Source of the DNA: Acidobacteria bacterium SCN 69-37
GTDB taxonomy: Bacteria; Acidobacteriota; Vicinamibacteria; Vicinamibacterales; SCN-69-37
NCBI GenBank assembly: GCA_001724025.1
Contig: MEDJ01000025.1
Span: 90,289 to 154,288, forward strand
Direction: 5' to 3'
DNA: 64,000 bases
In this document: one piece after another, positions 8,448-17,067 of the stretch
How the letters are laid out: every line of letters begins with the position of its first letter
How positions within the stretch are numbered: the first letter of the stretch is position 1
Translations under genes and position numbers: made by a program
Notes under the pieces: generated by a model
The model's database searches: none
What the model saw: the letters and a program-made list of their open reading frames with translations, nothing else
What the model was told of the DNA's origin: nothing

Positions 8448-8921
8448 GTGCGTCCGGCCACGGTGCAGCCGCCATATGATGTCGAGGTGAGCTCTGCACC
8501 TCGAGACTCGTTCGATCTGGCCGAAGACGCCCGGCAACTGCTGGCGGAAATCGATCGCGACGTGCCTGGTGCCGCCGACGTCAGCGCTGACTGCCGGCCG
8601 CCTGTGGACGTCATCGAGACGCCGGGAGGCCTCGAAGTCGTTGTCGACGTGCCTGGTGTGCCCGCCGAGTCGCTGCGGGTGGCCGTCGGCCGCCACACCC
8701 TGCTGATCGTCGGGGCCAAGTTGACGACGACGCCGGATGCCGCGCGCTATCATCTGGCCGAACGCAGCTACGGCCGGTTTGCCCGGGCGGTCCGACTCGA
8801 TGGGGCGTTCGACGCCACGCGCGCACGCGCGACCTCGGCCAGGGGCGAACTGCGCATCACCCTGCCGCGCCTCGACGACCGACGCGGCCGGATCCTCCGG
8901 ATTCCCGTGGAACCTGCATGA
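8448..8921 (+). CDS. Divergent Hsp20/alpha-crystallin family protein
   Basis: A 157-residue protein with an alpha-crystallin domain at about residues 50-150: PPVDVIETPGGLEVVVDVPGV, YGRFARAVRL and the GELRITLPR motif, ending RILRIPVE with an I-x-I/V-like anchor. The N-terminal 45 residues differ from the neighbour. The GTG at 8448 gives the longest product, but no good ribosome binding site is seen and a later in-frame GTG could be used. The stop overlaps the start of ymdB (ATGA, 8918-8921), so it heads the ymdB-xseAB operon. It is only distantly similar to the hsp20 at 7664. Confidence 0.85.
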   Translation: MRPATVQPPYDVEVSSAPRDSFDLAEDARQLLAEIDRDVPGAADVSADCRPPVDVIETPGGLEVVVDVPGVPAESLRVAVGRHTLLIVGAKLTTTPDAARYHLAERSYGRFARAVRLDGAFDATRARATSARGELRITLPRLDDRRGRILRIPVEPA

Positions 8922-9742
8922 CCCGCATCCTCTTCATTGGTGACATTGTCGGCAAACCCGGGCGCGAGCTCGTTCGCCGGGCTCTGCCGGCCCTGGTGGA
9001 CCAGCACCGGATCGATCTCGTCGTGGCCAACGGCGAAAACTGCGCGGCCGGCTTCGGCATCACCCCGGATCTGGCCGAGGACCTGTTCTCGTATGGCGTC
9101 CACGTGATCACGGGCGGCAACCACAGTTGGGACAAGAAGGAGATCTATCCCTACATCGAGCGGCAGCCGCGGTTGCTCCGGCCGTGCAACTTCCCTGCGG
9201 GTGCGCCGGGCGGCGGGCGCGTCGTGGCCACGGCCGGCAACGGCGTGCCGGTGGCCGTCATCAACGCGATGGGCCGCGTCTTCATGCACCAGATCGACGA
9301 TCCGTTTGCCGGCATTCTCATCGACATCGAGGCCGTGCGCGACCAGGCGCGCCTCATCTTCGTGGACTTCCACGCCGAGGCCACGTCGGAGAAGGTGGCG
9401 ATGGGCTGGCACCTCGACGGCCGCGTCGCCGCGGTGGTCGGCACGCACACGCACGTGCCGACGGCCGACGCGCGCGTCCTGCCGCAGGGAACGGCCTATA
9501 TCACCGACGTCGGCATGACGGGCCCGCACGACTCGGTGATCGGCGTCGAGCGCCATCCGATCATCCAGCGCTTCCTCACCGGCATGCCGCAGCGGTTCGA
9601 AACGGCGCGCGAGAACCCGCGCTTGAATGCCGTCATCGTGGAGGCCGACGAGACCACCGGACGCGCGATCTCGATCGATCGCATCGGTCTGTCGGCTGAC
9701 GACATCGAAGCCCTGGTGGCGGCGCCCGCGCTCCCGCGCTGA
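8918..9742 (+). CDS. ymdB: YmdB-family metallophosphoesterase
   Basis: A 274-residue dinuclear metal phosphodiesterase of the YmdB/TIGR00282 family; the Bacillus homologue hydrolyses 2',3'-cyclic nucleotides. Metal-binding motifs are intact: FIGDIVGKPGR at the N-terminus, ANGENCAAGFGIT, TGGNHSWDKKEI, VDFHAEATSEK and GTHTHVPTAD, with the YITDVGMTGP signature. It overlaps the upstream hsp20-like gene by 4 bp and is followed by xseA after 2 bp. The physiological substrate here is unknown. Confidence 0.9.
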   Translation: MTRILFIGDIVGKPGRELVRRALPALVDQHRIDLVVANGENCAAGFGITPDLAEDLFSYGVHVITGGNHSWDKKEIYPYIERQPRLLRPCNFPAGAPGGGRVVATAGNGVPVAVINAMGRVFMHQIDDPFAGILIDIEAVRDQARLIFVDFHAEATSEKVAMGWHLDGRVAAVVGTHTHVPTADARVLPQGTAYITDVGMTGPHDSVIGVERHPIIQRFLTGMPQRFETARENPRLNAVIVEADETTGRAISIDRIGLSADDIEALVAAPALPR

Positions 9743-9744
9743 CC

Positions 9745-11127
9745 ATGTCCGACCTGTTCGCGTTGCCCTTCGACGACGAGCCACCGGCGCCGGACGCCCC
9801 GTGGACCGTCAGCGACCTGACCGCGGCCATTCGCGGCACGCTCGAGGGCGAATTCTCCGCCGTGGCGGTCGAAGGCGAGATCTCGAACTGCCGCCAGTGG
9901 AGTTCGGGTCACCTCTACTTCACGCTGAAGGACGAGCGCGCCCAGCTGCGCGCCGTGATGTTCCGCACGACGGTGCGGACGCTCAGATTCCGTCCCGAGG
10001 ACGGCCTGCGCGTCGTCGCGCGCGGGCGCCTGGGCGTCTACGATGCGAAGGGCGAATACCAGCTGATCTGCGACGCGCTCGACCCGCACGGGGTCGGAGC
10101 GCGCCAGGCCGCGTTCGAGGCGTTGAAGCGGCAACTGCAGGCCGAGGGCCTGTTCGATCAGACACGGAAGCGGCCGCTGCCCACGCTGCCGCGGCGGATT
10201 GGCGTGGTCACGTCGCTCGACGGCGCGGCCGTGCGCGACATCGTGCGCGTGCTCGTCACGCGCCATCCGACCGCGCGGATCCTGGTCCGCGCCGCGCGCG
10301 TGCAGGGTGAGGGCGCGGCCGACGACGTGATCCGGGCGCTGCGCGCCATCGCACGGGTCCCGGACATCGACGTCGTCATCGTCGGGCGCGGTGGCGGATC
10401 GGCCGAGGATCTGTGGGCGTTCAACGACGAACGCCTGGCCCGCGCGATCGCCGCGATGCCGATGCCCGTCATTTCCGCCGTCGGTCACGAGGTGGACTTC
10501 ACGATCGCCGATTTCGTGGCCGACGTCCGCGCGGCGACACCGTCGAACGCGGCCGAGATCGTCGTCGATCGCGCGGACAACTTCGTCTCGCGGATCGATC
10601 GCGCCGATCGCCGTCTGCGCGCGGCCCTGGCCCTGGCCCTGGCGCGCCGCGCGCAACGTCTCCAGCAGTGGCAGGCGCGACTGCGCCGCTGGCCCACGGT
10701 CCTGATGCTGCGCGACCGCGACATCCACCAGGTGCACAGGCGGCTCGATCGCGCGATCGCGGCGCGCCTGACAGCCGACGGCCAGCGATACGATCGACTG
10801 CGCCGCCGGCTCGAAGCGCGCGACGTGCGCCGCGTTGCCGCGGCCCTGGCCACGAGACTGGCCACGGCGCGCGCCAGGCTCGACGCGGCCATCACGCGTC
10901 GGCGTCTCGAGGCGGCCGCGCGCACGGGTGCGCTGGCGGCGCGGCTCGATGCGCTCAGTCCGCTCTCGGTCCTCGGCCGCGGGTACGCCGTCTGCTGGAA
11001 TGCGACGCGCGACGATATCATTCGATCGGCCGCGACCGTCCAGACGGGCGATCGCGTGCGCGTCACGCTTGCCGACGGCGAACTGGCGTGCCGCGTCGAG
11101 AACACGACGGCCGATCAACGGACGTAG
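9745..11127 (+). CDS. xseA: Exodeoxyribonuclease VII large subunit
   Basis: A 460-residue large subunit of ExoVII, which degrades single-stranded DNA from both ends to acid-soluble oligonucleotides. The N-terminal OB-fold (about 15-115, with VEGEISNCRQWSSGHLYFTL) is followed by the catalytic core containing RIGVVTSLDGAAVRDI, DVVIVGRGGGSAEDLWAFN and PVISAVGHEVDFTIADFVAD. A long arginine-rich coiled-coil region (about 285-400) ends in LSVLGRGYAV. The gene for the small subunit follows 33 bp downstream, so the enzyme is encoded as a pair. Confidence 0.96.
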   Translation: MSDLFALPFDDEPPAPDAPWTVSDLTAAIRGTLEGEFSAVAVEGEISNCRQWSSGHLYFTLKDERAQLRAVMFRTTVRTLRFRPEDGLRVVARGRLGVYDAKGEYQLICDALDPHGVGARQAAFEALKRQLQAEGLFDQTRKRPLPTLPRRIGVVTSLDGAAVRDIVRVLVTRHPTARILVRAARVQGEGAADDVIRALRAIARVPDIDVVIVGRGGGSAEDLWAFNDERLARAIAAMPMPVISAVGHEVDFTIADFVADVRAATPSNAAEIVVDRADNFVSRIDRADRRLRAALALALARRAQRLQQWQARLRRWPTVLMLRDRDIHQVHRRLDRAIAARLTADGQRYDRLRRRLEARDVRRVAAALATRLATARARLDAAITRRRLEAAARTGALAARLDALSPLSVLGRGYAVCWNATRDDIIRSAATVQTGDRVRVTLADGELACRVENTTADQRT

Positions 11128-11160
11128 CGGAGACCATCGCCCTCCCGGGACAGAACTCGC

Positions 11161-11400
11161 ATGTCGGACACCATCAAGGATTTCGAATCGGCCATTGCCG
11201 AACTCGAGCAGATCGTGACGAAGCTCGAAGCCGGCGACCTGCAGCTCGACGCATCACTAGCCCTGTTCGAACGCGGCGTGGCGCTCTCGCGCTATTGCCA
11301 CGACCAGATCGGATCGGCCGAGCGCCGGATCGAGCAACTGACCGAGCGCGGCGACGTGCGCGATGCGTCGCACCTGGCCGACGCGGACGGGGACCGATGA
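11161..11400 (+). CDS. xseB: Exodeoxyribonuclease VII small subunit
   Basis: A 79-residue helical-hairpin subunit that binds the coiled-coil of XseA in multiple copies. The family motif [20 protein letters not shown] followed by [12 protein letters not shown] is clear. Length is typical. Its TGA stop overlaps the ATG of ispA (ATGA at 11397-11400), placing the prenyl synthase in the same transcript. Confidence 0.96.
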   Translation: MSDTIKDFESAIAELEQIVTKLEAGDLQLDASLALFERGVALSRYCHDQIGSAERRIEQLTERGDVRDASHLADADGDR

Positions 11401-12347
11401 CGGCGACGGTCCCGCTCGATACGCACCTCGCCACGCTGCGCGCGCTGGTCGAGCAGAGCCTGACGCGCGTGCTCGATCGCTTGGCGCCGCCCTCTGCGAT
11501 TGCCGATCCGCTGCGCTACGCCCTGCTCGGCCCGGGCAAGCGCCTGCGTCCCTGTCTCACGTTGACCACGGCCGAAACCGTCGGCCAGCGCCACGGCCTG
11601 TCCGCGGCCGACGCGCGCGCACTGGCGCTGCCGGCCGCCTGCGCCGTCGAGATGATTCACACCTACTCGCTGGTCCACGACGACCTGCCGGCGATGGACG
11701 ATGACGCGCTGCGTCGCGGGCGTCCGACCACGCACATCGTCCATGGCGAGGGACTCGCGATTCTCGCCGGCGACGGCCTGCTGACCGACGCGTTCACCGT
11801 GCTTGCCTCGGCCCCGTCACCGGCCGTCGATGCCGGGGCGCCGGTCGCCCCGGCTGATCGCCGGCTGCACGCCGTCCGCGTGCTCGCCGACGCGGCAGGC
11901 TCGCGCGGCATGGTCGGGGGACAGGCGATCGATCTCGCGGCCGTCGGCCGGGCCGGCACGGCCACGCTCGACGCCGCGGCCCTCACGGACATGCACGCGC
12001 GCAAGACCGGCGCGCTTATCCGTGCGGCCTCGACCCTCGGCGCCATCATCGTCGGCGGCACGGCTGCCGAAATCGACGCCATCGATCAGTACGCTACCGA
12101 TCTCGGCCTCGCGTTCCAGATCGTCGACGACATCCTCGACGTCGAGGGATCGGCCGCCGACCTCGGCAAGACGGCCGGCAAGGACGCCGCGGCCGGCAAG
12201 CCGACGTTTCCCGCGCTCTACGGCCTCGAGACCTCGCGACGCATGGCCGCCGACTGCCTCGCGCGCGCCACGTCCGTCCTCGATCGCGCCGGGCTGGGCG
12301 GACCGCTGCAGGACATCGCGGCCTGGAGCCTCACGCGCCGCGCCTGA
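11397..12347 (+). CDS. ispA: Polyprenyl synthetase, farnesyl/geranylgeranyl diphosphate synthase type
   Basis: A 316-residue trans-prenyltransferase that elongates allylic diphosphates with isopentenyl diphosphate. The first aspartate-rich motif D95-D96-L-P-A-M-D101-D102 has the two-residue insertion typical of bacterial type II FPP synthases. The second is DDILD near residue 245, followed by a [18 protein letters not shown] segment. GKRLRPCL provides the IPP-binding arginines. The start at 11397 is set by overlap with xseB; longer in-frame starts lie inside xseA. The final TGA shares its A with the tlyA ATG. A dxs gene, often found between ispA and tlyA, is absent. Confidence 0.92.
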   Translation: MTATVPLDTHLATLRALVEQSLTRVLDRLAPPSAIADPLRYALLGPGKRLRPCLTLTTAETVGQRHGLSAADARALALPAACAVEMIHTYSLVHDDLPAMDDDALRRGRPTTHIVHGEGLAILAGDGLLTDAFTVLASAPSPAVDAGAPVAPADRRLHAVRVLADAAGSRGMVGGQAIDLAAVGRAGTATLDAAALTDMHARKTGALIRAASTLGAIIVGGTAAEIDAIDQYATDLGLAFQIVDDILDVEGSAADLGKTAGKDAAAGKPTFPALYGLETSRRMAADCLARATSVLDRAGLGGPLQDIAAWSLTRRA

Positions 12348-13093
12348 TGGCGAAGACGCGGCTCGATCTGCTGCTCGTCACGCGTGGGCTGGCCCCGACA
12401 CGCGAGCGCGCACGTGCGCTGATTCTCGCGGGACACGTCACCGTCGACGGCCGGCCGTCGACCAAGGCCGGCACCGCCGTCGCTGACGATGCCGTCGTCG
12501 TGCTGCGACAGCCGGATCACCCGTGGGTCTCGCGCGGCGGGCTGAAGCTCGATCACGCGCTGACCGCGTTCGGCCTCGACGTGCGCGGGATCATGGCGCT
12601 CGACATCGGCGCCTCGACCGGCGGATTCACCGACGTTCTGCTGGCGCGCGGAGCCACGCGCGTCGTCGCGCTCGACGTCGGGTCGGGCCAGCTCGACTGG
12701 CGTCTCCGTACCGACGCGCGCGTCGTCTGCCTGGAAGGCATCAACGCCCGCTACCTCACGCCCGAGCAGCTGCCGGTCGATGCGCGACGCTTCGACGTCA
12801 TCACCATCGACGCGTCGTTCATCTCGCTGACGCACCTCCTCCCGGTGCTCCCGCCCCTGCTCGTGCCCGGCGGGCGGGCGGTGGTGCTCGTCAAGCCGCA
12901 GTTCGAAGCCGGTCGCGAGGACGTGGGGCCGGGCGGGATCGTGCGCGATCCGGCCATCCACGCGCGCGTCGTCGAGGCCGTGGCGGATGCGGCACGTCGG
13001 GTAGGATTGACGGCGCTGGCCGTCGAACCGTCGCCCATCACCGGCGCGGAAGGCAACAGGGAGTTCCTCATGCTGCTCGCCCACCATGACTGA
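12347..13093 (+). CDS. tlyA: TlyA-family rRNA (cytidine-2'-O)-methyltransferase
   Basis: A 248-residue protein with an N-terminal S4 RNA-binding domain (about 1-60, RLDLLLVTRGLAPTRERAR) and an FtsJ-like Rossmann methyltransferase domain. MALDIGASTGGFTDVLLARGA is the SAM-binding motif, and VVLVKPQFEAGR carries the catalytic lysine region. Mycobacterial TlyA 2'-O-methylates 16S and 23S rRNA; older annotations call the family hemolysin A. The start overlaps the ispA stop by one base, and the end overlaps nadK by 8 bp. Confidence 0.9.
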   Translation: MAKTRLDLLLVTRGLAPTRERARALILAGHVTVDGRPSTKAGTAVADDAVVVLRQPDHPWVSRGGLKLDHALTAFGLDVRGIMALDIGASTGGFTDVLLARGATRVVALDVGSGQLDWRLRTDARVVCLEGINARYLTPEQLPVDARRFDVITIDASFISLTHLLPVLPPLLVPGGRAVVLVKPQFEAGREDVGPGGIVRDPAIHARVVEAVADAARRVGLTALAVEPSPITGAEGNREFLMLLAHHD

Positions 13094-13976
13094 TCGCCTG
13101 ATCGTGCGACGCGCCGCTCTGGTGGCGCGCCCGTCACTGCCCGACGCCCTGACGACGATGCAGGAAGCGGCGGCGTGGCTCGAGGCGCGCGGCTGTACGC
13201 CGGTCATCGAACGCACGGGCGCCGAGGCGGCCGCGCTCGGCGGACGCTGGCCGGTGGTCGATCGCGTCAGGCTGGCGTCCGACGTCGATGTCGTGATCGC
13301 GTTCGGCGGGGATGGCACGCTGCTCGACGCGGCGCGCGCCGTGGTCCATGCCGATGCCGACGTTCCGCTCATCGGCGTGAACCTCGGGCGTCTCGGCTTC
13401 CTCACCGATATCGGCCGGGCCGAAATGACGCAGGCGCTCGATGCATTGATCGAGGGGCGGACCTGGGAAGACTCGCGGCTGATGCTCGACGCCCGCGTCG
13501 CCAGCCCGACCACAGCCATCACCGGCCCGCACCTGGCCCTCAACGAAGTGGTCGTGACGCGCGGAGCGCTGTCGCGCATGATCGAGGTCGAAGTGCAGGT
13601 GGACGGCCAGTTCGTCTGTCACGTGAAGGCCGACGGCCTGATCGTGGCCACGGCGACGGGTTCGACGGCCTACAACTTGTCGGCAGGCGGCCCGATCCTG
13701 CACCCGTCGATCGACGCGCTCGTGCTGACGCCCATCGCCCCGCACACGCTCACCAATCGCCCTGTCGTGCTGCCGGCGACGAGTCGCATCGAGTTGTTCC
13801 CGGCCAGCGAGCGATCCCCCGACCTGCTCGTCACCGTCGATGGCCAGGACAACCTGCCGTGCGAGGCCGGTGCCGTGGTTGCCGTCGAGCGGTCGCCTCG
13901 GCGGCTGCGCCTGATCCACACGTCCTCGCGCACGCACTTCGACATGCTGCGCGAGAAGCTGAAGTGGGGCGGGTAA
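13086..13976 (+). CDS. nadK: NAD kinase
   Basis: A 296-residue enzyme that phosphorylates NAD to NADP. The GGDGTLLDAAR motif, the LGRLGFLTDI segment, LALNEVVVTRG and the glycine-rich VATATGSTAYNLSAGGPI motif are all present in the order of the PpnK family. It overlaps tlyA by 8 bp and closes the plus-strand run begun at 8448. Its TAA directly abuts the stop of the convergent mltG with no intergenic base, leaving no room for a separate terminator. Confidence 0.96.
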   Translation: MTDRLIVRRAALVARPSLPDALTTMQEAAAWLEARGCTPVIERTGAEAAALGGRWPVVDRVRLASDVDVVIAFGGDGTLLDAARAVVHADADVPLIGVNLGRLGFLTDIGRAEMTQALDALIEGRTWEDSRLMLDARVASPTTAITGPHLALNEVVVTRGALSRMIEVEVQVDGQFVCHVKADGLIVATATGSTAYNLSAGGPILHPSIDALVLTPIAPHTLTNRPVVLPATSRIELFPASERSPDLLVTVDGQDNLPCEAGAVVAVERSPRRLRLIHTSSRTHFDMLREKLKWGG

Positions 13977-14984
13977 TCACCGTCGTCGCCGCTGCCATTC
14001 GTTGACCGCGCGATTGTGCTCGGTGAGCGTCGAGGAAAAGACGTGCGTGCCGTCGTTGCGACTGACGAAGTAGAGGTACGGCACATTGGCGGGATCGAGC
14101 ACGGCCTCGAGTGCCGACCGGCCAGGCGCGGCAATGGGCCCCGGCGGCAGGCCGGGATTGCGATAGGTGTTGTACGGATGCTCCATCTGGAGATCGCTGC
14201 GCCGGATGTTGCCCGTCCAGCGACCGAGACGCATCATCGCGTAGATCACCGTCGGATCGGTCTGCAGCGGCATCCCGCGCCGCAGACGGTTGAGGAAGAC
14301 GGCCGCCACCATCGGCCGCTCGTCGGGCGCGGCCGTCTCGCGTTCGACGACGGATGCCAGGGTGACAATCTCGCGCAGGCTCAGGCTGCTGGTGTCGGCT
14401 CGGCCGCGCAGGTCGGCGTACACGCGGCGGAACTGGCTCACCATGGCCGCGACCAGTTCGTCGGCGGTCGTCCGGCGCGACACCGTGTAGGTGCTCGGGA
14501 ACAGGTAGCCCTCGAGATCGTCGGCCGCCGGATCCAGATCGCGAATCAGGTCGACGCGACCGGCCGCCGTGCGAAACGATTCGGCCGGCCCGAGCCCGGC
14601 GGCCTCGAACACGCCGGCCATCTCGGGGATCGTGAGCCCTTCGCGAAAGGTGATCGGCAACACGAAGACATCGCCACGCGCGAGCCGGGCCACGACCTCG
14701 GTCGGCGTCGCGGCATCGGCAAAGCGATACTCGCCGGCCTGTAGACGACGCTCCTGACCAGACAGGCGGGCGGCCAGGCGGAACGTCAACGCGTCCGGAA
14801 CGATGCCGGCCGCGGCCAGGCGATCGGCCATGCCCGACACACTGGTGCCAGCCGGCAGCTCGACGAACACCTCCCCGCCGGTGAATCCCCGGTAGGGCGT
14901 GCCGACACGCACGAAGATCCACCAGACCGCGCCAGCGGCCACCAGGGCGAGCAGCACCATCCCCGCGAGCAGTCTCCGGATCAT
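13977..14984 (-). CDS. mltG: Endolytic murein transglycosylase
   Basis: A 335-residue inner-membrane lytic transglycosylase (YceG/MltG) that cuts nascent glycan strands and helps set their length. One N-terminal membrane segment (about residues 5-25), then a LysM-like region, then the catalytic domain with EGYLFPSTYTV, the catalytic-glutamate region SVVERETAAPDE (about 211-222), LQTDPTVIYA and YNTYRNPGLPPGPI. The ATG at 14984 overlaps the ruvX stop (ATGA), which is more likely than the longer in-frame start inside ruvX. It is the second gene of a ruvX-mltG pair. Confidence 0.95.
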   Translation of the reverse strand: MIRRLLAGMVLLALVAAGAVWWIFVRVGTPYRGFTGGEVFVELPAGTSVSGMADRLAAAGIVPDALTFRLAARLSGQERRLQAGEYRFADAATPTEVVARLARGDVFVLPITFREGLTIPEMAGVFEAAGLGPAESFRTAAGRVDLIRDLDPAADDLEGYLFPSTYTVSRRTTADELVAAMVSQFRRVYADLRGRADTSSLSLREIVTLASVVERETAAPDERPMVAAVFLNRLRRGMPLQTDPTVIYAMMRLGRWTGNIRRSDLQMEHPYNTYRNPGLPPGPIAAPGRSALEAVLDPANVPYLYFVSRNDGTHVFSSTLTEHNRAVNEWQRRRR

Positions 14985-15451
14985 TCGTGATTCTCTTGCG
15001 AAGGCGGGCGTGGCGCGGCCTGGCCGTCGAGCCAATCCTGCAGGATCAGCGCCGCTGCCGTGGCGTCGAGCTGCTTCTTGCGCGCGCGCCAGTCCGGCTC
15101 GCGGCGGGCGAGCAGCGCGTCGGCCTCGTGGCTCGTCAACCGTTCGTCCTGCAGATGGACAGGCAGTCCCATGCGATCGACGAGCGCGGCAGCCAGGGCC
15201 TGCGCATCGGCCGTCGCCTGGTTCGCGTCCCCGTTGAGGCGACGTGGCAGGCCGACGACCACGACCTCGACGACGAAGTCATCGAGCGTGGCGCGACGTT
15301 CGCTGTCGAGCCGAACCGCGATCCGATCGGCCGATGCCGCAGGCGTCGGCCCGGCGTCGAGCGTCAGCCAGGGGCGCGCCAGCGTGCCCGAGACATCCGA
15401 CACCGCGAGTCCAATCCGCCGCCGGCCGGCATCAACCCCGAGGATGCGCAT
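14981..15451 (-). CDS. ruvX: Holliday junction resolvase-like YqgF/RuvX nuclease
   Basis: A 156-residue RNase H-fold protein of the YqgF family, linked in E. coli to 16S rRNA 5'-end maturation. The N-terminus ILGVDAGRRRIGLAVSD gives the first acidic residue, VVVGLPRRLNG the second motif, and LQDERLTSHEA with the terminal DATAAALILQDWL the remaining ones. The ATG at 15451 begins the conserved strand; an upstream in-frame start would add about 48 basic, non-conserved residues. It is coupled to mltG by a 4-bp overlap. Confidence 0.92.
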   Translation of the reverse strand: MRILGVDAGRRRIGLAVSDVSGTLARPWLTLDAGPTPAASADRIAVRLDSERRATLDDFVVEVVVVGLPRRLNGDANQATADAQALAAALVDRMGLPVHLQDERLTSHEADALLARREPDWRARKKQLDATAAALILQDWLDGQAAPRPPSQENHE

Positions 15452-15604
15452 CGATCGAAGGCTACAGGACTCCGAGGCGACAACGCTACACGGACGGTGG
15501 GGCCACGGGCTGGCGAGGCGAGAAGGCCACGCGGCTACGAGAGCGGCCCGCCGCCGTGCAGCCCGCCGCCTCCTTTGTAGCCTTCCGCCTGCCATTCGCT
15601 GATA

Positions 15605-16783
15605 ATGAACGTCATGTCACCTCGCACCCGCCTGCTGGCCGTCGTCACCTCGACGCCGCTCGTCATCCTCGTGCTCGTCGGTGGCATGCTCGGGGCGGCA
15701 CGGCCGGTCACGGGACAGCAGGGCTTCGACGATCTGCCGGTGCTGCGTGACGTGGTGCGACTGACGCTCGGCGCGTATGTCGAGACACCCGACATCGAGA
15801 AGGTGATGGACGGGGCGATGCGCGGGCTCACCGATCATCTCGACGCCGCGTCGGCATATCTGCCGCCGGACGAGGTGCGGGCTCTCGATGCCGGCACGCC
15901 ACTGCCCGCCGCCACCCCGGGCATCACGGTCAGCAAGCAGTTCTACATCAAGGTCGTCGGGTTGCGCGACGATTCGCCCGCCGCACGGGCCGGGCTGCGC
16001 AGCGGCGACTTCCTCCGCGACATCGACGGTGTGCCGACGCGCGACATGTCGGTCCACACGGCCACGCGCATGCTGGCGGGCCGGGCCGGCTCCGCGGTCG
16101 ATCTGCTGGTCATCCGCACGAACATGGCCGAGCCTCGGGCAATGTCGATCACGCGCGAAGCGCCCGGCACGGTCCGGGCCACGGGACGACGGCTGCCTGG
16201 CGGCGAAGCGTACGTGCGCGTGACGAGCTTCGAGGCTGGAGCGACCGCGCAGATCGCAGCGGCCGTGCACGACCTGGGGACCGCAGCCGCGCCGGGCGTC
16301 CTCATCGACCTGCGCGACGTCGCGGACGGCACGCCGGAGGCCGGCATCGAGGCGGCCCGGCTGTTCGTGGCGTCGGGTACGCTCGCCACGCTGGCGGCGA
16401 AACACGCGGCCCCGACCACGACACCGGCCGCCACGGGCGATGGCGCGCTGACGATGCCGACGGTGCTGCTGGTCTCGAACGGCACGGGCCAGGCCGCCGA
16501 GGTCTTCGCGGCCGCGCTGGCCGACAACGATCGGGCCAGCCTCGTCGGCCTGCCCACGGCCGGCCTCGCCGGCGTGCAGACGCTCGTACGCCTGCCCGAG
16601 GGTCACGGCCTGATGCTCACGACCGCGCGCTACGTCCGGACGGACGGCACGCCCATCCACGAACGGGGGCTGCGTCCAGACACGTTCGTCGACGTTCCCG
16701 TCGTGCCGTTCGATCAAGACCCGCCGGAGGCCGACGCCACGCTGGCGAAGGCGATCGAGGTCCTGAAGGCGCTTCCCCGTTAG
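15605..16783 (+). CDS. S41 (CtpA-like) protease homologue lacking the catalytic Ser/Lys pair
   Basis: A 392-residue secreted or membrane-anchored protein. Hydrophobic segment at residues 9-37, a helical S41 N-terminal region (40-95), a PDZ domain (about 105-175) and an S41 C-terminal core (about 200-390). The core aligns without gaps to C-terminal processing peptidases in GTGQAAEVFAAALADNDRAS and VGLPTAGLAGVQTL. The nucleophilic serine position is Gln296 and the general-base lysine position, 25 residues on, is Leu321. It should not act as a Ser-Lys protease; a PDZ-based scaffolding or regulatory role is inference. It stands alone, upstream of tRNA-Val. Confidence 0.85.
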   Translation: MNVMSPRTRLLAVVTSTPLVILVLVGGMLGAARPVTGQQGFDDLPVLRDVVRLTLGAYVETPDIEKVMDGAMRGLTDHLDAASAYLPPDEVRALDAGTPLPAATPGITVSKQFYIKVVGLRDDSPAARAGLRSGDFLRDIDGVPTRDMSVHTATRMLAGRAGSAVDLLVIRTNMAEPRAMSITREAPGTVRATGRRLPGGEAYVRVTSFEAGATAQIAAAVHDLGTAAAPGVLIDLRDVADGTPEAGIEAARLFVASGTLATLAAKHAAPTTTPAATGDGALTMPTVLLVSNGTGQAAEVFAAALADNDRASLVGLPTAGLAGVQTLVRLPEGHGLMLTTARYVRTDGTPIHERGLRPDTFVDVPVVPFDQDPPEADATLAKAIEVLKALPR

Positions 16784-16800
16784 GAAATCTCTGCTATACT
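16772..16800 (+). promoter_or_regulatory. Candidate promoter for tRNA-Val
   Basis: A TATACT -10 box (16795-16800) lies in the A/T-richer stretch just after the S41-like gene. The expected -35 position (16772-16777) is a poor match. Initiation near 16807 would leave a leader of about 48 nt before the tRNA. Only the -10 is convincing. Confidence 0.35.
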
Positions 16801-16854
16801 TGACCGTTCTCTGGAACGCCCCGAGGCGGCCAGGGCCACGGGACAGACGCCCAT

Positions 16855-16931
16855 AGGCGCGTAGCTCAGCTGGTTAGAGCGCCTGCTTGACATGCAGGAG
16901 GTCGGCGGTTCGAGTCCGCCCGTGCCTACCA
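16855..16931 (+). tRNA. tRNA-Val(GAC)
   Basis: A 77-nt cloverleaf including an encoded 3' CCA. Acceptor arm AGGCGCG pairs with CGTGCCT (one G-T wobble), the D arm is GCTC/GAGC, the anticodon arm CCTGC/GCAGG encloses loop TTGACAT with anticodon GAC, and the T arm GGCGG/CCGCC encloses TTCGAGT. GAC reads the valine codon GTC (and GTT by wobble). Discriminator base is A. It precedes thrS by about 136 bp on the same strand. Confidence 0.97.
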
Positions 16932-17067
16932 ACCTTCGCCACACGCTCGCTTCGCTCGCGGCTTCGGTTGGCAGGCCGCGCAGGGGGTGCAGTCGCGAGG
17001 TGGTCCACCGAAGCGAACGAGCGTTGTGAGTGGTTTCCGCGTAGGTGGACGGCATCCTCCAGTCTTC

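Noticed and set aside
8204-8479. 91-codon plus-strand frame starting MIIDTNAL
   Set aside because: Most of it is translated REP-like palindromes, and it runs past the start of the hsp20-like gene in another frame. The PIN-like beginning is too short to support.
17015-17050. T-box-like sequence GAGTGGTTTCCGCG before thrS
   Set aside because: Differs from the GGGTGGNACCGCG core at key positions, with no specifier loop or antiterminator/terminator pair visible.
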